Of a stretch of 64,000 bases of DNA, positions 46,353-59,567 are shown one piece after another; position 1 is the first letter of the stretch; each line of letters begins with the position of its first letter. The translations under genes were made by a program, and so were the position numbers. The notes under the pieces were generated by a model. That model saw nothing but the letters and a program-made list of their open reading frames with translations, did not search any database and was not told the origin of the DNA. The DNA comes from Auanema rhodensis (lineage: Eukaryota > Nematoda > Chromadorea > Rhabditida > Rhabditidae), in NCBI GenBank assembly GCA_964057225.1, contig OZ059899.1, positions 14,578,501 through 14,642,500 of the forward strand, read 5' to 3'.

Positions 46353-47370
46353 ATTCGAAAATCAAGAGAAAAAGATTTCTTTGAAATAAAGCTCAAAGTG
46401 TGCATCTTTCTCAACACATATGATCATCGTACTACTTCCGCACAAGGTTTAGCAGACCAGAAGTGACGTATTCTTCGGTAATCAGAAGAAAGCAACAAAT
46501 TGTGTGGTCAGCTTAGGTTTTGTTGCACATGAAGGAATGATAGCCTTTTGTCTTTTTCACTTTTTAGATGTTTTGCAATCTTAAAAGCACGAGCTTACAG
46601 CTTGAAATTTGCTCTCAACATGAGAATTTAGCAAAATCGCTTATCTATGCAGACATTGGCGACAATTGGATCATATGTGAAGAACGTCAGGCTGTAAGAG
46701 CCTTGAAGCTTTGCTCCAACTCGTTAACAAACGGAAATGTGTGTCTATGTGGCGTTCTGTCCGTGATGTCAACTGGTATACTACACAAACACAGAGAGAC
46801 AGGCTAGAAAGCATGACAAGGGACACAAGAAACATTACCAAAAAGAAGACAATTTCTGGTAAATGAGAATTGAAAAGTGGTTCAAATAAGATATTTGATC
46901 TAATTGTTATAAGACTGTTGTTCACAGATAAATCTATATACTTTGAAATAGTTTAATACCTTCTATGAATTCGTAGAAGGTGTTAAGCTAAGATCAGCTG
47001 AAGATGTTACTCATCAATCTTCCAAATAACTTTGAACGATAAATACTTCTGAAAGTATAATCTGTATATTCGCCCCCTTCTTCTTCATCTGCTGTTTCGG
47101 TTTCTGTTCTTCGTCTCACTATCAATTACAGAATTTTGGAGGAAATTTTATCTTTCTGATAGAAAAAAGATAAGCTTCTATTATAAAATATATCACTGTT
47201 TTCAATGTATTATCACAAATTTATCTTATAAATTCGTCATCATGTTTATAGTATTCTTCGTTTTGCTTCTGAGTGCTTCTTAATATTCTTTTAAAATTTT
47301 TGTTCTCTCTCATCTTACCACCCAAAATTCTATTGCCATGCAATAATTTGCCACAAAATTGACTTGTCAG

Positions 47371-47542
47371 TGCAATTTTGTTATCGTTCGTGGCGAGAAC
47401 AAGCAGAAACAAATGAAAGAAGAAAAGAAATAACAGAAATACATTCTCCTATTATATCTCATCACCGGATATGGAATCGTCTTCTGTGTGATGTAGCATA
47501 TACAAGAAAAGAGGATGAGAGAACATGCCTGATGACGATCAG
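47371..47542 (+). CDS. possible exon, unidentified
   Basis: After a TTGTCAG acceptor, 56 codons stay open to a CAG/GTTTGT donor. The peptide is charged, with REQAETNERRKEITEI and KEDERTCLMTIR. The frame runs on to a TAG at 47556 and reopens with an acidic stretch. Part of it resembles a translated segment at about 46020-46060. It could be an exon or a decayed coding fragment; chance is a serious alternative. Confidence 0.2.
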
Positions 47543-47938
47543 GTTTGTGCCGCCATAGTATGATGAAGCAGAAAATGATGACGACGACGAACAAGCTCTT
47601 GCCAATCTGCTTTGTGCAGCTTAATCATCAAGTCCAGCTTAGCTTCAGAAGAGTTGGAAAGCAAATTGTAATTGATTAAACATCATGCAAATGATATAGT
47701 TATTCTAACCGATTTAATCAGATTTTCTTTTATTTTTATTTAGAAAAATAAAAATACAAATGATGAAGTTCTTTCAAAAAGCTATTTCAACGAAATAAGT
47801 TGCTTGTATAGGATTTTTTTTGTGAAAAAAGTTTAGAATTGCATCTTATAAGGTCATTTGTTTGAATGAACTCAATTGAACTTAAACTCATCTAGTAAAT
47901 CTTTTTTCTATTTAAACTCATACATGATGTGAACTACT

Positions 47939-47956
47939 CCCCCCCCCCCCCCCCCC
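47939..47956 (+). repeat. C18 homopolymer next to a CT tract
   Basis: Eighteen consecutive C residues, followed within 12 nt by the (CT)n tract at 47969-48004. Its exact length may be affected by sequencing error. Confidence 0.8.
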
Positions 47957-47962
47957 ACGTAT

Positions 47963-47968
<6 letters not shown>

Positions 47969-48004
<36 letters not shown>
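47969..48004 (+). repeat. (CT)n microsatellite
   Basis: CT run of about 36 nt downstream of the poly-C tract. Confidence 0.95.
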
Positions 48005-48011
<7 letters not shown>

Positions 48012-49144
48012 TATATCTTTCTTTTTAAAAGCTTTATATCAAACTTTAAGAAGCTACAAAGCTTGGAGAGAACTAATTGAATTGGGAAAGCAATACAGAT
48101 CTTTATTCACCCCTCTATCTCCGTCTCTTTCTCGTATATGCTCTCTTGAAAGTTGCTGAAGAAAAGCTTAAACTCTAGCTATTCTTGGCTAAAAAGAACA
48201 ATAAAAAACAAAAAAAACTAAAATTTAATATCTATGTTTGGTTTGGCTTTCTTTTGGGGTTTCCCTGCAACTGCTTTGACTACTATCATGGATATCACCT
48301 ACAACAACGAACTACTACTAGTAGTATGTATGATACATATGTCGTGGAAAAAGTATGAATATTGAAAATAAATAGAATTATTCAAGATTTATTAGCAAAT
48401 TGATCTCTAATTCTTTATGATTTGAAGTAAAAAATAAAGAAAAAATAAGATTTTATATGTGAAATATGGAAATATTAAAGCGAAATTGAAATAATGTAAA
48501 CCATTGGAAATTGGAATAGATACATACATCTCTCTCTTTCTCTCTCTCTCTCTTAGTTGTCATTTCAACCATTTTTCTTAATTCATTTAATATTTTTTTT
48601 GATTTAAAATGAACTTTAGAATGCTATAAAGCTTGATTAAAAGGAATAACTTATACTAAACTTGAAGATCAATGTTTAACTGGATTTATAAACTAATTTC
48701 GTCTTGATTAATGGCTCAATTTAACATTGATTTTCATGTTAAAACCTGAATATTAAACCACACTAAAATATTATTTGAAGCATTTTCGTAAGAGGGTAAA
48801 TCTATAGTAATTTAAGTTTTTATTGTTTTTCTTTACCACCTACTTATCATTGAATCCTTAGGATGATGTTCTATTTCCAGATAATGCTTGTTAGGCATGT
48901 TGTGAACTTATGCACAAAGGTGCTTCATCACAGCTTAAGGATAAAGAGAGAGAGAGAGACAGAAAGAGAGAGAGCAATTCAGAGTTCAGGACCTCAGTAA
49001 TCTTTGAATGTTTCTGAATTGAAAAAGCTGAAGCTATATCTCTATAATCGATTATGCAACAGTTTTTATCGTTGTTTTAGTAAATATGAATGAAGATTTA
49101 TCATATCTACTTTTTCTTCCTTCCTCAGTACTTACAAGTTCTTC

Positions 49145-49147
<3 letters not shown>

Positions 49148-49197
<50 letters not shown>
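49148..49197 (+). repeat. (CT)n microsatellite
   Basis: Pure CT run of about 50 nt. Confidence 0.95.
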
Positions 49198-49203
<6 letters not shown>

Positions 49204-49466
49204 CTCACTATTTCTATGTACTTCGACAACAATATCTACTCGGAAACAACTACATACATTGTGTAAAAATGAAATTGTTATTATAGTTTGTGGATGATGA
49301 TGATGATACTCTTAAAATCTTAAACAGCGGCTTAGCCAAAAATAGCAATTCACTCAAATCTTTTGACTATAACATACTTAAGCGATTGTACTATCAAAAA
49401 TTATATTCTAAAAGCATCGCACAAGAAGAAGGACAGCGTCTCCAACAACGACTTCGACAGAAGAAA

Positions 49467-49491
49467 AAGAAGAAGAAGAAGAAGAAGAAGA
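49467..49491 (+). repeat. (GAA)n triplet repeat
   Basis: AAG/AGA triplets that would read as poly-Lys or poly-Arg. They sit inside a spurious short open frame. Confidence 0.85.
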
Positions 49492-50479
49492 CTTTCTTCT
49501 TATTCATTTGACTGTGTTATAAAGAAATTTCATACTATTGAAGACAATTAGGCAATACCATTCATCAGTATAAGATCGTATATATCTGGTTCAAAAAGGT
49601 CACATCACGTCAAACTGCCTGTTCTCTCTGAATTTCTACGAGCCTCTGGATACGACATTCATGGCCCTAACTTTTTCTTGGCTGCCAACTTAACTTCAAA
49701 TTGTGGGTATCGTTGAATGAGGGAGTGTATTGTAGTGAAAAATAGACAGAAAGTCCAATGAAATACTTATATATTCTCTTGAAATGTGCTTGTGATAGCA
49801 TTTGATTTGAAGCAATAAAAGGTCGTTTAACTTCTCATCAATCAGCTTGTTCTGTATGTGTGTGTGTGTGCTATAGCTGTTGTCTTCTTCATCTTCTTTG
49901 CACAATCCATCAAAGTTATAATCATCACTCTTTCATTTCTACTTGTTACCGTAAACATCATGTTCGAGAATGTTTCGAAGATTTTGCTGGACTCACTTGC
50001 ACATGCACAGACAATAGATACAACCGTTCGTCCTTCTCTTCTCTGAATTTGCACAAAATGAGCGTAAACAAGCTATGAGACTATGTTGCGTTGTGCTTGT
50101 CTCCATGCTTATAGCAAGAGGACCATTAACATCTCGGAACATAACAAGAAGGAAGTAATGATTGCAGTTGAATGTCTTATATAAGAGCAAAAAGATGATA
50201 TTATACAAGTTAAGCCTTATTACTTCTAAAATAAATTGTAGAAAGATACATGTATATACATATCTAACAAGCTATATATAGTATGAAAAGAGTATCGAGT
50301 GTACAGAAAATGGGGACTCAAAAACATGAAAGAGAAGCAGAAAGAATTACCTCAATAATGCTTGAAATTAAGTTTTTTCCAAGTTTTGTACAGGTGCTGA
50401 GAAGTTATTATTACTTATTCAATTATTAACAACTTCAGTATACAGTTTTTTGTATATTCTTTAGATAATTCCATCTCCT

Positions 50480-50483
<4 letters not shown>

Positions 50484-50517
<34 letters not shown>
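50484..50517 (+). repeat. (CT)n microsatellite
   Basis: Pure CT run of about 34 nt. Confidence 0.95.
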
Positions 50518-50518
<1 letters not shown>

Positions 50519-53057
50519 TTTCGTAAAACAAAAACATGTTCAATCTATACTCAATAGAAATACTAGCATAAATCTGCGTGAATGTACCGGGGACATTGGA
50601 AAAACTCAGATATCAACAATGTACTTACGAAACGTTGTCAAGATCTCCACAGTCGTCATGGCTTGCAATTCCTTCTTACATGAATTGCTGCACACGATAA
50701 TCGGCAGCCGAAACCGTCTAATTGCTACCCAGGATTATAGGTGAAAACGAGAAAAAAAACTTGTAATGTTTGTTTCTCTTTCAACGTCTTTCATCCATTT
50801 TTATGTCTCACACTCAACCGTTTTAACTTTATTTTACTGATGCCTTCAACGTACAATGCGGAACAAAAAAATATTTATAAAACCTGTTGGAAGGTTCTGA
50901 GGAGGACATACACACATACACATATACTCAAATGGAATGAAATCAGAGGACAGAGAGGGAGCTGCTAGCTGGCTCGAGCAACACCTAAAATGCAATTCGA
51001 TATGTTATCACAAAGGGCGAAAAGACTATGTATCATTTAGCTTAATGATTAAAGCTTTGAAATTTGATTTTACCTTGTTAGCTATGTAGATATGAATGAA
51101 CTTAGCTTCAGCTTCATATCTATTGTTTGAGCTATAATTGGCTTAAAACATAAAATAGAAATATATTTGATTTGAATATTAAATAGCTGTTAGAAATGCT
51201 ATAAGCTGCTGGATTTTTCTGGAAAATGTTGGCGGTCAAATCGGATAAATAGAACTAATTAGATGTCTGAGTTTAACTTTGCATTACATTTGAAATATGA
51301 TGATCATGAGTCGTTGGAACGCTTGTTTTCAGCCAAATGTCTTCTAACAATATTGAAGAAATGAACAAAGTTTGCCACAAAGTTTGAATTTTGCTGTTTG
51401 TAAATGAGCTGACGAAAAGCTGAACTGAATGAATCAGATGGAATGATGAGGTTATGCTGACACGGTTGAGGTTTAGTGAAATGATGTGATGCTATGCTAT
51501 GCTATACATGATTGGAGAACTGCTTCGGAAGTTGATTTATTGCTAAATATAATCGGGTTATGGAAGGACATAGTAAAGAAATAAGCAAATGCTCCGCTGC
51601 TGATTAACTGTATCCCAGCGAATGTGGCTATTCATGAGTTGCTGCTTTCTGTATATGAGAGTAAGAACATGGATAGAAGAACTCTTGTTCCTCATTCAAA
51701 TGGACGTAATTCATTTGCAGCAAGCATGCTTTGATTATTTTTCCATTCGCAAAGTTTTATGAAAACTTGCTTCTTCCCTCATTTTTCTTCTCAATGCCAC
51801 TTTCTTTAGTCCCATTTTCATGTTTTCCATGTCTATTTTCTCAATTAACTTCACTAAGCAATGCGGAACTTTTCAAATATTCTTGATTATTATGCTAATT
51901 ATGTTAGCAGTACACGTAAGTTGTGAAGCCAATGAAATAGCCATGAAACGCGCGTGAGATATTTGAATACGTCACGTGTAATTCAGATGATGATGGCCCA
52001 GTTTATGTCTCATTTTACTTTGTCCTGCTTGACAGATTGCTTGACCGGTTGCGCTGTCGTCTCTGGTGTGTTTTTTTTTCGGCTTTTCCTCCATCTTCTC
52101 GCTTCTCGTCTCTCGTGGACGTCGTCCATCTCTCGCATTTTCTTCCTTTTTTTCTACTTTTCAATCTTTTTTTCATTTATATTCATCAATTTTAATGAAA
52201 ATAAGACTTTTTATGTAATTGTAACTTGTATATATGCTTTTCCTCTATAACATCCAACACACTCTTGGGTATTTCAGAGCTCTGTTTTGTTGTTTTTTTA
52301 GAGACAAAACAGTATTTTACATTAGCTTATTGGATTATTTCGCTCATTCCTCTCTTCTCTTGTCTCCTCACCTTCTTTCTTCTCTTTTTATCTACTCCCC
52401 TCCTCTCTATCTTCCTATCTCTCTATCTATCGGTGCATCTCTCTATCTCATTTTGCTCTTTGAATCAAATTTTTGCATTCTATCTACAGACTTTAGTAAA
52501 TCATCTCATACGAACTAGTTTAGAACATTTTATTGGAGATTTTCGACAGTTTATCGTATTTCATATCCCTCTTATGTTATCTTGTTTTACACTACTGATT
52601 GTTGTTTCTCAATCATTTTCTTTAAATAATCGCATCTTTCTGAGCTTCATGATTCTTCTGCCCCTCCCCCCCCATCATCCTTCTTTCTGCGTGATCTTCG
52701 TCGATGTGTCGTTTTTCGAATCTTTTTGATTAAATTCAAAACATTGTGATTGAAAGCAAGATCACATAGTAGCTGTATGGAGTGTGGACGAATGATGAGA
52801 ATGAAAAAGTTGTTGAACATAGAATGAGTCATATATTCATGTTAAAGCAATCAAGATTTCTACTTGTTTTTGAGACATTTCAAACTAATTTTTAAGAAAT
52901 ATGAGCAAGAAAGGTGAGAAAAATAAAAAAAAAGTGATTTGAAGCAAACAAACATGTTAAAACAATACAAACAGTTTGGCATGGTATATGATGAAGAGAG
53001 AAAGCTTTTTTTGAAATATCTGGCAAAAGATAGATGGAGAGATAGAAAGAGAGAGAG

Positions 53058-53062
<5 letters not shown>

Positions 53063-53101
<39 letters not shown>
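53063..53101 (+). repeat. (GA)n microsatellite
   Basis: Pure GA run, purine-rich on the + strand, extended on both sides by GA-rich DNA. Confidence 0.95.
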
Positions 53102-53110
<9 letters not shown>

Positions 53111-53743
53111 GAAAGAGAGAAATATAGAGAGACAAAACCTTGCAAGTATTTTTAAAACCTTTTGTAAGCACAAAATGAATAATTGATTTGAAAAAAATTT
53201 TTTTTGTTTCGGAGTTCTTTTGAACGGATGAATAGACATAGGGTTGATCTCAAATTGCCAATGGCTAAATTCACCGAAAATTTGCTTTTTTTCGATTTTT
53301 CTATCTATTCACAGTCAAATATATATAAGAATTTATTTAATTATCTATTCGTCCGTTATAAAATCATTTTTGGAAAAATCATAATGAATTAAGTAAAGTT
53401 CAAAACAACATATTTCGGGAATGTACTGAACCTCTCAGAACAGCTGGATGAAACAGCTTGATGAGCAGTGCAGCATGAATAAGTTGGAAGTTGCTTCATC
53501 CAACTTAATCTAATATATACTTTCAATTTCATTAATAATGAAGCAGGTACCTTTGCATGATTAGAAACATAGAATCTATCAATAAGGTCGTTGAGCTCTG
53601 CTACAATCTAATGTGGCTTTTGGCTTTATCTCTCTTGTGTGTGCTTGTGTTGAATCTCCTATAAACTGCTACACTGTCAGACAATCGTATATTGAAACAA
53701 AGAGAGAGATATAGAGAGAGAAAGAGGAGAGGGAAAGTGGAAA

Positions 53744-53747
<4 letters not shown>

Positions 53748-53787
<40 letters not shown>
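53748..53787 (+). repeat. (GA)n microsatellite
   Basis: Pure GA run of about 40 nt. Confidence 0.95.
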
Positions 53788-53791
<4 letters not shown>

Positions 53792-54177
53792 TCACATCTC
53801 GTCTGTACGTTGCACGTTGTATCGTTTGTTACGTATAGTATTTCTTTGATCCAATGATGATTTTTCAAATTGCCATTAAACGCCTATCGAAGCCTATACT
53901 GGCTTGAAGGTGATAAGAGAGAAAGAAAGAAAAAGAAAATACAATAAAGAGAGGCAAAGAGAGAAAATAATATTATAAGAGATATGAATTGAAAATGAGA
54001 GAACAGAAAAATTGGTTTGACTGATTGAAGGTGGAGCGAAATTAAATTACTGAGGACTATCTGAATCTACATGCACTGAGCTTGTATGTATGAAGACCAC
54101 GCACAAGAAATAGAGCAGGAAGTTCAATTGTATTTTGCCTTTTCCCCACTCTCTTTTTCTCGTCTCGTCTCTCCGTG

Positions 54178-54206
54178 ATCTCTCTCTCTCTCTCCCTCTC
54201 TCTCTT
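54178..54206 (+). repeat. (CT)n microsatellite, interrupted
   Basis: CT run with one CCC interruption. Confidence 0.85.
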
Positions 54207-54739
54207 TATTTTTAAACTATTTAACAAAAAATATTTTTTTATTTAAAGAAGGTAAACTGTTTCCTATATCTATTCAGAGAAATCTATAGTTCGTTTTGAC
54301 TTTTTTGATGTTTTTTTATCTTCTTTCTCGTACTTGTTTTCTAAATATGGTCCCAATATGAACGCTTTTTCACATTCTCACTCTCTTCCTCTAACTTTCC
54401 CTCGTTTTTTTCATCATCAAACGGTCTGTTGTCTATTCTATCATCAAAATATCTAGCCAATACCATATAACTATGCCGTTTTTTTATATATATAATATGT
54501 ATATATTGTCAAACATTCTCCCCCCGATTTTTTCGGCCTCCCTCTTCACCTATTTTTCCTTTTTTTTTATTCTTTTTTCTCGTAACTTTCATGAGGCGTT
54601 GCAGTTTCATAACTCTTAAGCAATTCATTATTTCTATTATTATACTACCAATCTTACTTTTTCATTGTTATTTTTCTTTTTTTTGTTTCATTTTATGAAT
54701 TATTTTACTTCTCATCAGTTCTATTTAATAACCTTCCAA

Positions 54740-54779
54740 CTCTCTCTCTCTCTCTCTCTCCCTCTCTCTCTCTCTCCCT
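54740..54779 (+). repeat. (CT)n microsatellite, interrupted
   Basis: CT run with CCC interruptions. Confidence 0.85.
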
Positions 54780-55124
54780 TTCTCTCTTTATACTGCAATG
54801 CTACCCTTTCCGTCTAATTTCATTTCCATGTTTACTTGTTGTTCTTCTATTCATTATTCTATTCGAACTATATGTATTATCACCAAATATATGTATACGT
54901 GTTTCATCTTCCTTACCATTCTTCTTATTTCTTCTGCTCCTCCTCTTCTTCTTATATTTCTTCCGACTTCCCATTTTTGATATTTTCTTCCTTCCTTCCT
55001 TTTTTTCTGCTCAAAGCAACTATCTATCCAATATTTGCTTCTGTGCCCATCATTTCATCATTAATTTCAAATCACCTATCAATTCTACTATGTGATTATG
55101 TGTTTTGACTGATTATACATTAGA

Positions 55125-55205
55125 ATGCGGAATATACGACGGATCTCAAACCAATTCACGTTTCGAGGAGCCAACAAAAAATTCTTCGATGACATCATCA
55201 AGCTG
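55125..55205 (+). CDS. candidate exon with alternative start, unidentified
   Basis: An ATACATTAG acceptor-like sequence ends at 55123. ATG 55125 opens 27 codons to a strong donor (CTG/GTAAGT). The peptide includes NIRRISNQFTFRGANKKFF and DDIIKL, a balanced, non-low-complexity composition typical of real coding DNA, and the segment is GC-richer than its surroundings. It ends phase 0 like the 44.1-kb exon, so the two could be alternative first exons of one gene. No family is recognised. Confidence 0.5.
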
Positions 55206-55792
55206 GTAAGTTTAAATTCAAATTTATTTTAATTCTTGTGATTTCTACTCAAGCTCAAACTCAAACTCAAATCATATTTTCTCATTTTCAAATCATCTCA
55301 TTTGCATATTCTCACTTTTTCTATTCTCTCATATTCTTCTGCTATTCGATGCTTTCACTTCTAACATCTCGTTCCTGCTCTCGTGTACGGAGATAGCCAT
55401 GGGCTTTATTTTGAGAAATAGGATGACTACAAACTTGACGCATTGGACTAGATTTGAACTCTTTGTAGCATTTTTCAATAATTTTTTCTCTGTTCAGCAA
55501 AAAAAAAACCTTTTTATTCCCAAATTGCAACTGACTCCGAAAAATTTAATACTTGTGGTGGTGTCTTATTCTATTCAATTCTTTTACCTCATGTTTAGTT
55601 CGTCAATTTTGGCTGCTTTTGCTTCGGTTACATCAAATTTGATCGTGCCTTCTAGTTTTTCTTTTTTTGTCAAAATGTCAACAGACCCACTCACTTATAC
55701 AGGGAAAAAACGAATAAATAGTATGTATTCAGCAGAGAAATGAGAGATAGCAGGACAGGTAGAGTGACAGAAGACGAAGACGAAGGCGACGA

Positions 55793-55818
55793 GGATGATG
55801 ATGATGATGATGATGATG
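55793..55818 (+). repeat. (GAT)n triplet repeat
   Basis: GAT/ATG triplets preceded by GACGAA repeats. They translate to poly-Asp in one frame. Confidence 0.85.
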
Positions 55819-55980
55819 ACAACGTCAAGAAGAGCGATCTATTCTGAATTCATCTTCTTCTTCGTTCATTTCTCAATAGTTTTAACGTGCTAACTGTTGA
55901 GCATATTAGCTATTATATATGATTTGAACATTTATTCTTCTCCTCACCGCATAACTGCTACTTGTAATATGATCCCGCAC

Positions 55981-56004
55981 AGAAGAAGAAGAAGAAGAAG
56001 AAGA
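55981..56004 (+). repeat. (AGA)n triplet repeat
   Basis: Pure AGA triplets. Confidence 0.9.
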
Positions 56005-56439
56005 CACAGAACAGCTTAGACGATCCCGGTCTCTCTACAGAAGAATCACAGGAGACACTGTGAGATTACCATCTCCCTTCCGTGAGCATAGGCGACGTTA
56101 TTTCATCTCTTGCCTTTCTCCGTCCTCTCACTCGTTTACTTCTCTTTGCTATTTTTCTTTTTTTTTCATTTTCACATGCACCACACACATTATTTAGATT
56201 CAAGCTGCTACAGGGAAAGCTTCTGCTTGATCTCCCACTCACTCCTTCCGCAGTGCTCTCAACCTAAAATCCACAGCAACTCATTTCATATTCCTTTTTT
56301 CAAGCTCTAATTCTACAGCTTTACCTTGTTTCTACTCTGTTGATTATTAAGATGATTACACATTGATTGATCACATCATATATGCAACCATGTACCTCGT
56401 AGTATACAGACTTCTTCAACATTCTTCTCTCTTCTCTCT

Positions 56440-56440
<1 letters not shown>

Positions 56441-56491
<51 letters not shown>
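56441..56491 (+). repeat. (CT)n microsatellite
   Basis: About 50 nt of CT with one TTT interruption. Confidence 0.95.
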
Positions 56492-56498
<7 letters not shown>

Positions 56499-56990
56499 TT
56501 CTGTCTTTCAATAGTATTCCATTCATTATTTTACTTGAATTTACATATTCTGTACACATGTAATGTATAATATATATATGTATATGTATATGTATGTGTA
56601 TGTGTGTGTTCTATCAGAAAAACGTTAGCCGAAGTTTGACTCTGGCTGCCTCTCATGATGGTGTAATTAGCATATTGTGGTGAGTGAGAAGCCACGTGAA
56701 ATTTGCATGCCATTTCTGGTAGTGCAGACGCTTGGAACGGTGGTTTTTCGACATCTTCAACTTCTTAGCTCATCTCACATAATTTTCTTTTTCTCTCTCT
56801 CTCAAAGAAAAACTTATTTTCTTTATTACTCATTGCTTAGCAATTTTATCATGAGCTTATGCTCCGTAATAAGCTTTACTTGTTTCTTCGTTGATGTTAC
56901 ATAGCGTTGCACATTCTTTCTTCCCATTTTCTTTTTATACCAAACATAACATTCCGTCACTGATTTGAAGGTTCTTCCTCCCCCTCCCTC

Positions 56991-56992
<2 letters not shown>

Positions 56993-57040
<48 letters not shown>
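56993..57040 (+). repeat. (CT)n microsatellite
   Basis: Pure CT run, preceded by a C-rich (CCCCTCCC) stretch. Confidence 0.95.
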
Positions 57041-57042
<2 letters not shown>

Positions 57043-58843
57043 TGAATTTTTAAAATTTTTTATTATACATATATATACATATATATTTGATTTTTTTATT
57101 ATTATAAAATAATTAATTGAGACAAAATGAGATTCTTTTTCCTTTTCTTATGTACTTTGTTAAATTTTTTTTCTTTCCAACTCATACTTACTGATACTTT
57201 TTACTTCTTACTATGTTCTTTTTCTTTCTTTTATACTTTTCTTAGTCAAATTTTACTTTAAAAAAAAACTTTAATATTCTTTTATTATAATACTTAAACC
57301 ATATAGATTACTTAATTATATTTTATTTTTTTTAAACGAAAATGAAAAGAACAAATTTTAAACTTAACCATATGCTTTCCACTCCAAAATTATTCTATAA
57401 ATAGGTTTTTCATATCAAATTGTGAATATTTCTTATCATTTCTTGATTATTACCAAATTAGAAGCTTTATATATATTAATATTTTGTACTAAACTATATA
57501 TAAAAAGGAAAAAAAAACACAATATATATATATATATGTACTAATAGAAATATATAATATATAGTTAAATATGAAGTAGTGGTTTTTTCTCTTCTGAATC
57601 ACTTGATGATTCATGTATTCAATATATTCACACTTTGAACTTTTATAGATATAATGAAATATATAATAAAATTAAAAATATTTTATTATTTATAATAATT
57701 TCTTTATATTCATCAGTACTTTATATTGTTTCTTCTATTCTTATTCTCAGCAACGTCATCTTTTTCATTTTGCATCATCACAATCACTGACAATAACCAA
57801 TTCGCATGATTATGACTTCATCTGTGTGGCTGCAAACGACACCGATTACCTCATCATCATCATCATCGTCATCATCTGTTTTCTCTCTTTTCGATAGCTT
57901 GAAGATTCTGATCTTCTTCTTCTTCTACTCTCTTTCTTACACAGTACAATCTCTCATTACCATCTTTGCTAGTCCCTTTCTAGTAGTAGATTCAAACCAT
58001 TGTCGTTATATGTATATCAGTACTGATGTTAGTGGTACTGCCAGCTTTTGCTGCTGTTCACTTTGCTATATTGAAAGTGAAATACATTTTTTCCGTTTTT
58101 ATCAAGAAATGGAATCATAATACTTCATATGATTATACGAATTCTTGTGTTTTGAGCTGTGTGAGCTTTTTTTTTTCAGCTCAAGCCTTTAGCGCCAGTT
58201 TCAAATCGCCCATTAAACCCATAGAAGTTGCTTAAGTTTGAAGTGTGTCGGGTGTCTGTGTACTTAATCCGACAAGCTATTTGTTGTGTTGATACAATAG
58301 TTTCTACCGCCTTTCCACTCTGGCTACCCGCTCTACGACTCCGTTCCGTTCCCAAAAAAAAGTCACAGAATACGAGGATGACAATGAAGAATCAGAGGAT
58401 ATATGACTCTCGAAATCTGACGAATATACATATAAGTTGACTTTGTGAAGAGTGTGTGATAGAATAAAAGCCAGAATTTTAAGAAAAATATGACAAAACA
58501 TGTCGTATAAAGCCGATAAATAACATGAAACGTTCATCTTTTTTTTGTTTTATTCATTATCATCGTTGAAGTATAGTGAATGTTTGGAATGCAAGCTTGC
58601 TTATCTTGTATATGATTATGTTATTCCTTCAAATAATGTTTCATTCTAAAACATAAAAATAGAGGTGAAGCATAAAAGGAAAGCAACAAATGAAAAGCCT
58701 TTCTAATAAGCTTAAGTTTATTTTATGTTTTTTATTATCAAGCTTGTACATCACATGCTACTTCAGGTAGCTGAACGATGGACATGAAAATCAGAAAAAT
58801 GGTTTATTGAAATCGAGATAAGATGCTTTCTAATTAGGTGTTT

Positions 58844-58868
58844 CTCTCTCTCTCTCTCTCTCTCTCTT
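58844..58868 (+). repeat. (CT)n microsatellite
   Basis: CT run of about 25 nt. Confidence 0.9.
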
Positions 58869-59072
58869 CCACTCTCTCGTTCTCTCTATCTCTCACACAC
58901 AACTTTCTACTCTATTTGTTGATAATAGGTATGAACCACTACAAGAAAGAACATTTTGGGGGTCGTCTGTCCATCTTACTATCAAAGTCAAAAAGTGAAA
59001 CGAAAAAATTAATTTTTGTGGTGATTAGTCTCATTCGACCGCTAAGGTGCTCATTACCACCTTTGTGTGTTT

Positions 59073-59116
59073 GAGAGAGAGAGAGAGAGGGGGGGGGAGA
59101 GAGAAAGAGAGAGAGG
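59073..59116 (+). repeat. (GA)n tract with G9 core
   Basis: GA repeats interrupted by a run of nine or more G residues. Confidence 0.9.
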
Positions 59117-59525
59117 AAGAGCACAAGAAGCAACACGTTTGCTGGCTCGACTGACTGCTCACAGTTTCTCTGTTCTTTTGTCGTTCTTGCTATAACGTCT
59201 TATCTTCATGTTATCAGTTATATCCAACCGTTTTCCTGAAAACGGACTGAAGAACAAGCTTAGATAGTCGGTGCCATTACTTCTTAGCTTAAGTTTTTCA
59301 AATTTTTTTTCGATTCCTCTGTTTTTGGTTCTTTTCTTCAGTTTTGTTGATCTATTGAATCTATGAAATAATGAGATTAATTCCTTTTCCTATGTATACT
59401 GACCGTATTTCAAGAAATATTTTTCTGATTTCCTGAAAAATATCTTACTAACAAGGTTGGTGAAGTTATTCTCTTAAGTTGTATCATCCATGATACGAAT
59501 AGAATATTTTATTTCATTTTTTTAA

Positions 59526-59528
<3 letters not shown>

Positions 59529-59566
<38 letters not shown>
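59529..59566 (+). repeat. (CT)n microsatellite
   Basis: Pure CT run of about 38 nt. Confidence 0.95.

Positions 59567-59567
<1 letters not shown>

Noticed and set aside
46568..46807. 79-codon frame preceded by TTTTTAG
   Set aside because: Several Cys-containing stretches but no recognisable domain or clear donor; kept out as an unsupported call.
49290..49511. 73-codon frame starting with an Asp run and ending in poly-Lys
   Set aside because: Both runs are produced by GAT and AAG triplet repeats, and the middle is ordinary AT-rich DNA.
52226..52729. 167-codon open frame on the + strand
   Set aside because: Pyrimidine-rich DNA translating to low-complexity Ser/Leu/Phe, with no splice support or recognisable domain.
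55741..55847. 35-codon acidic frame (MRDSRTGRVTEDEDEGDED...)
   Set aside because: Mostly a GAT repeat translated as Asp, with no splice or homology support.
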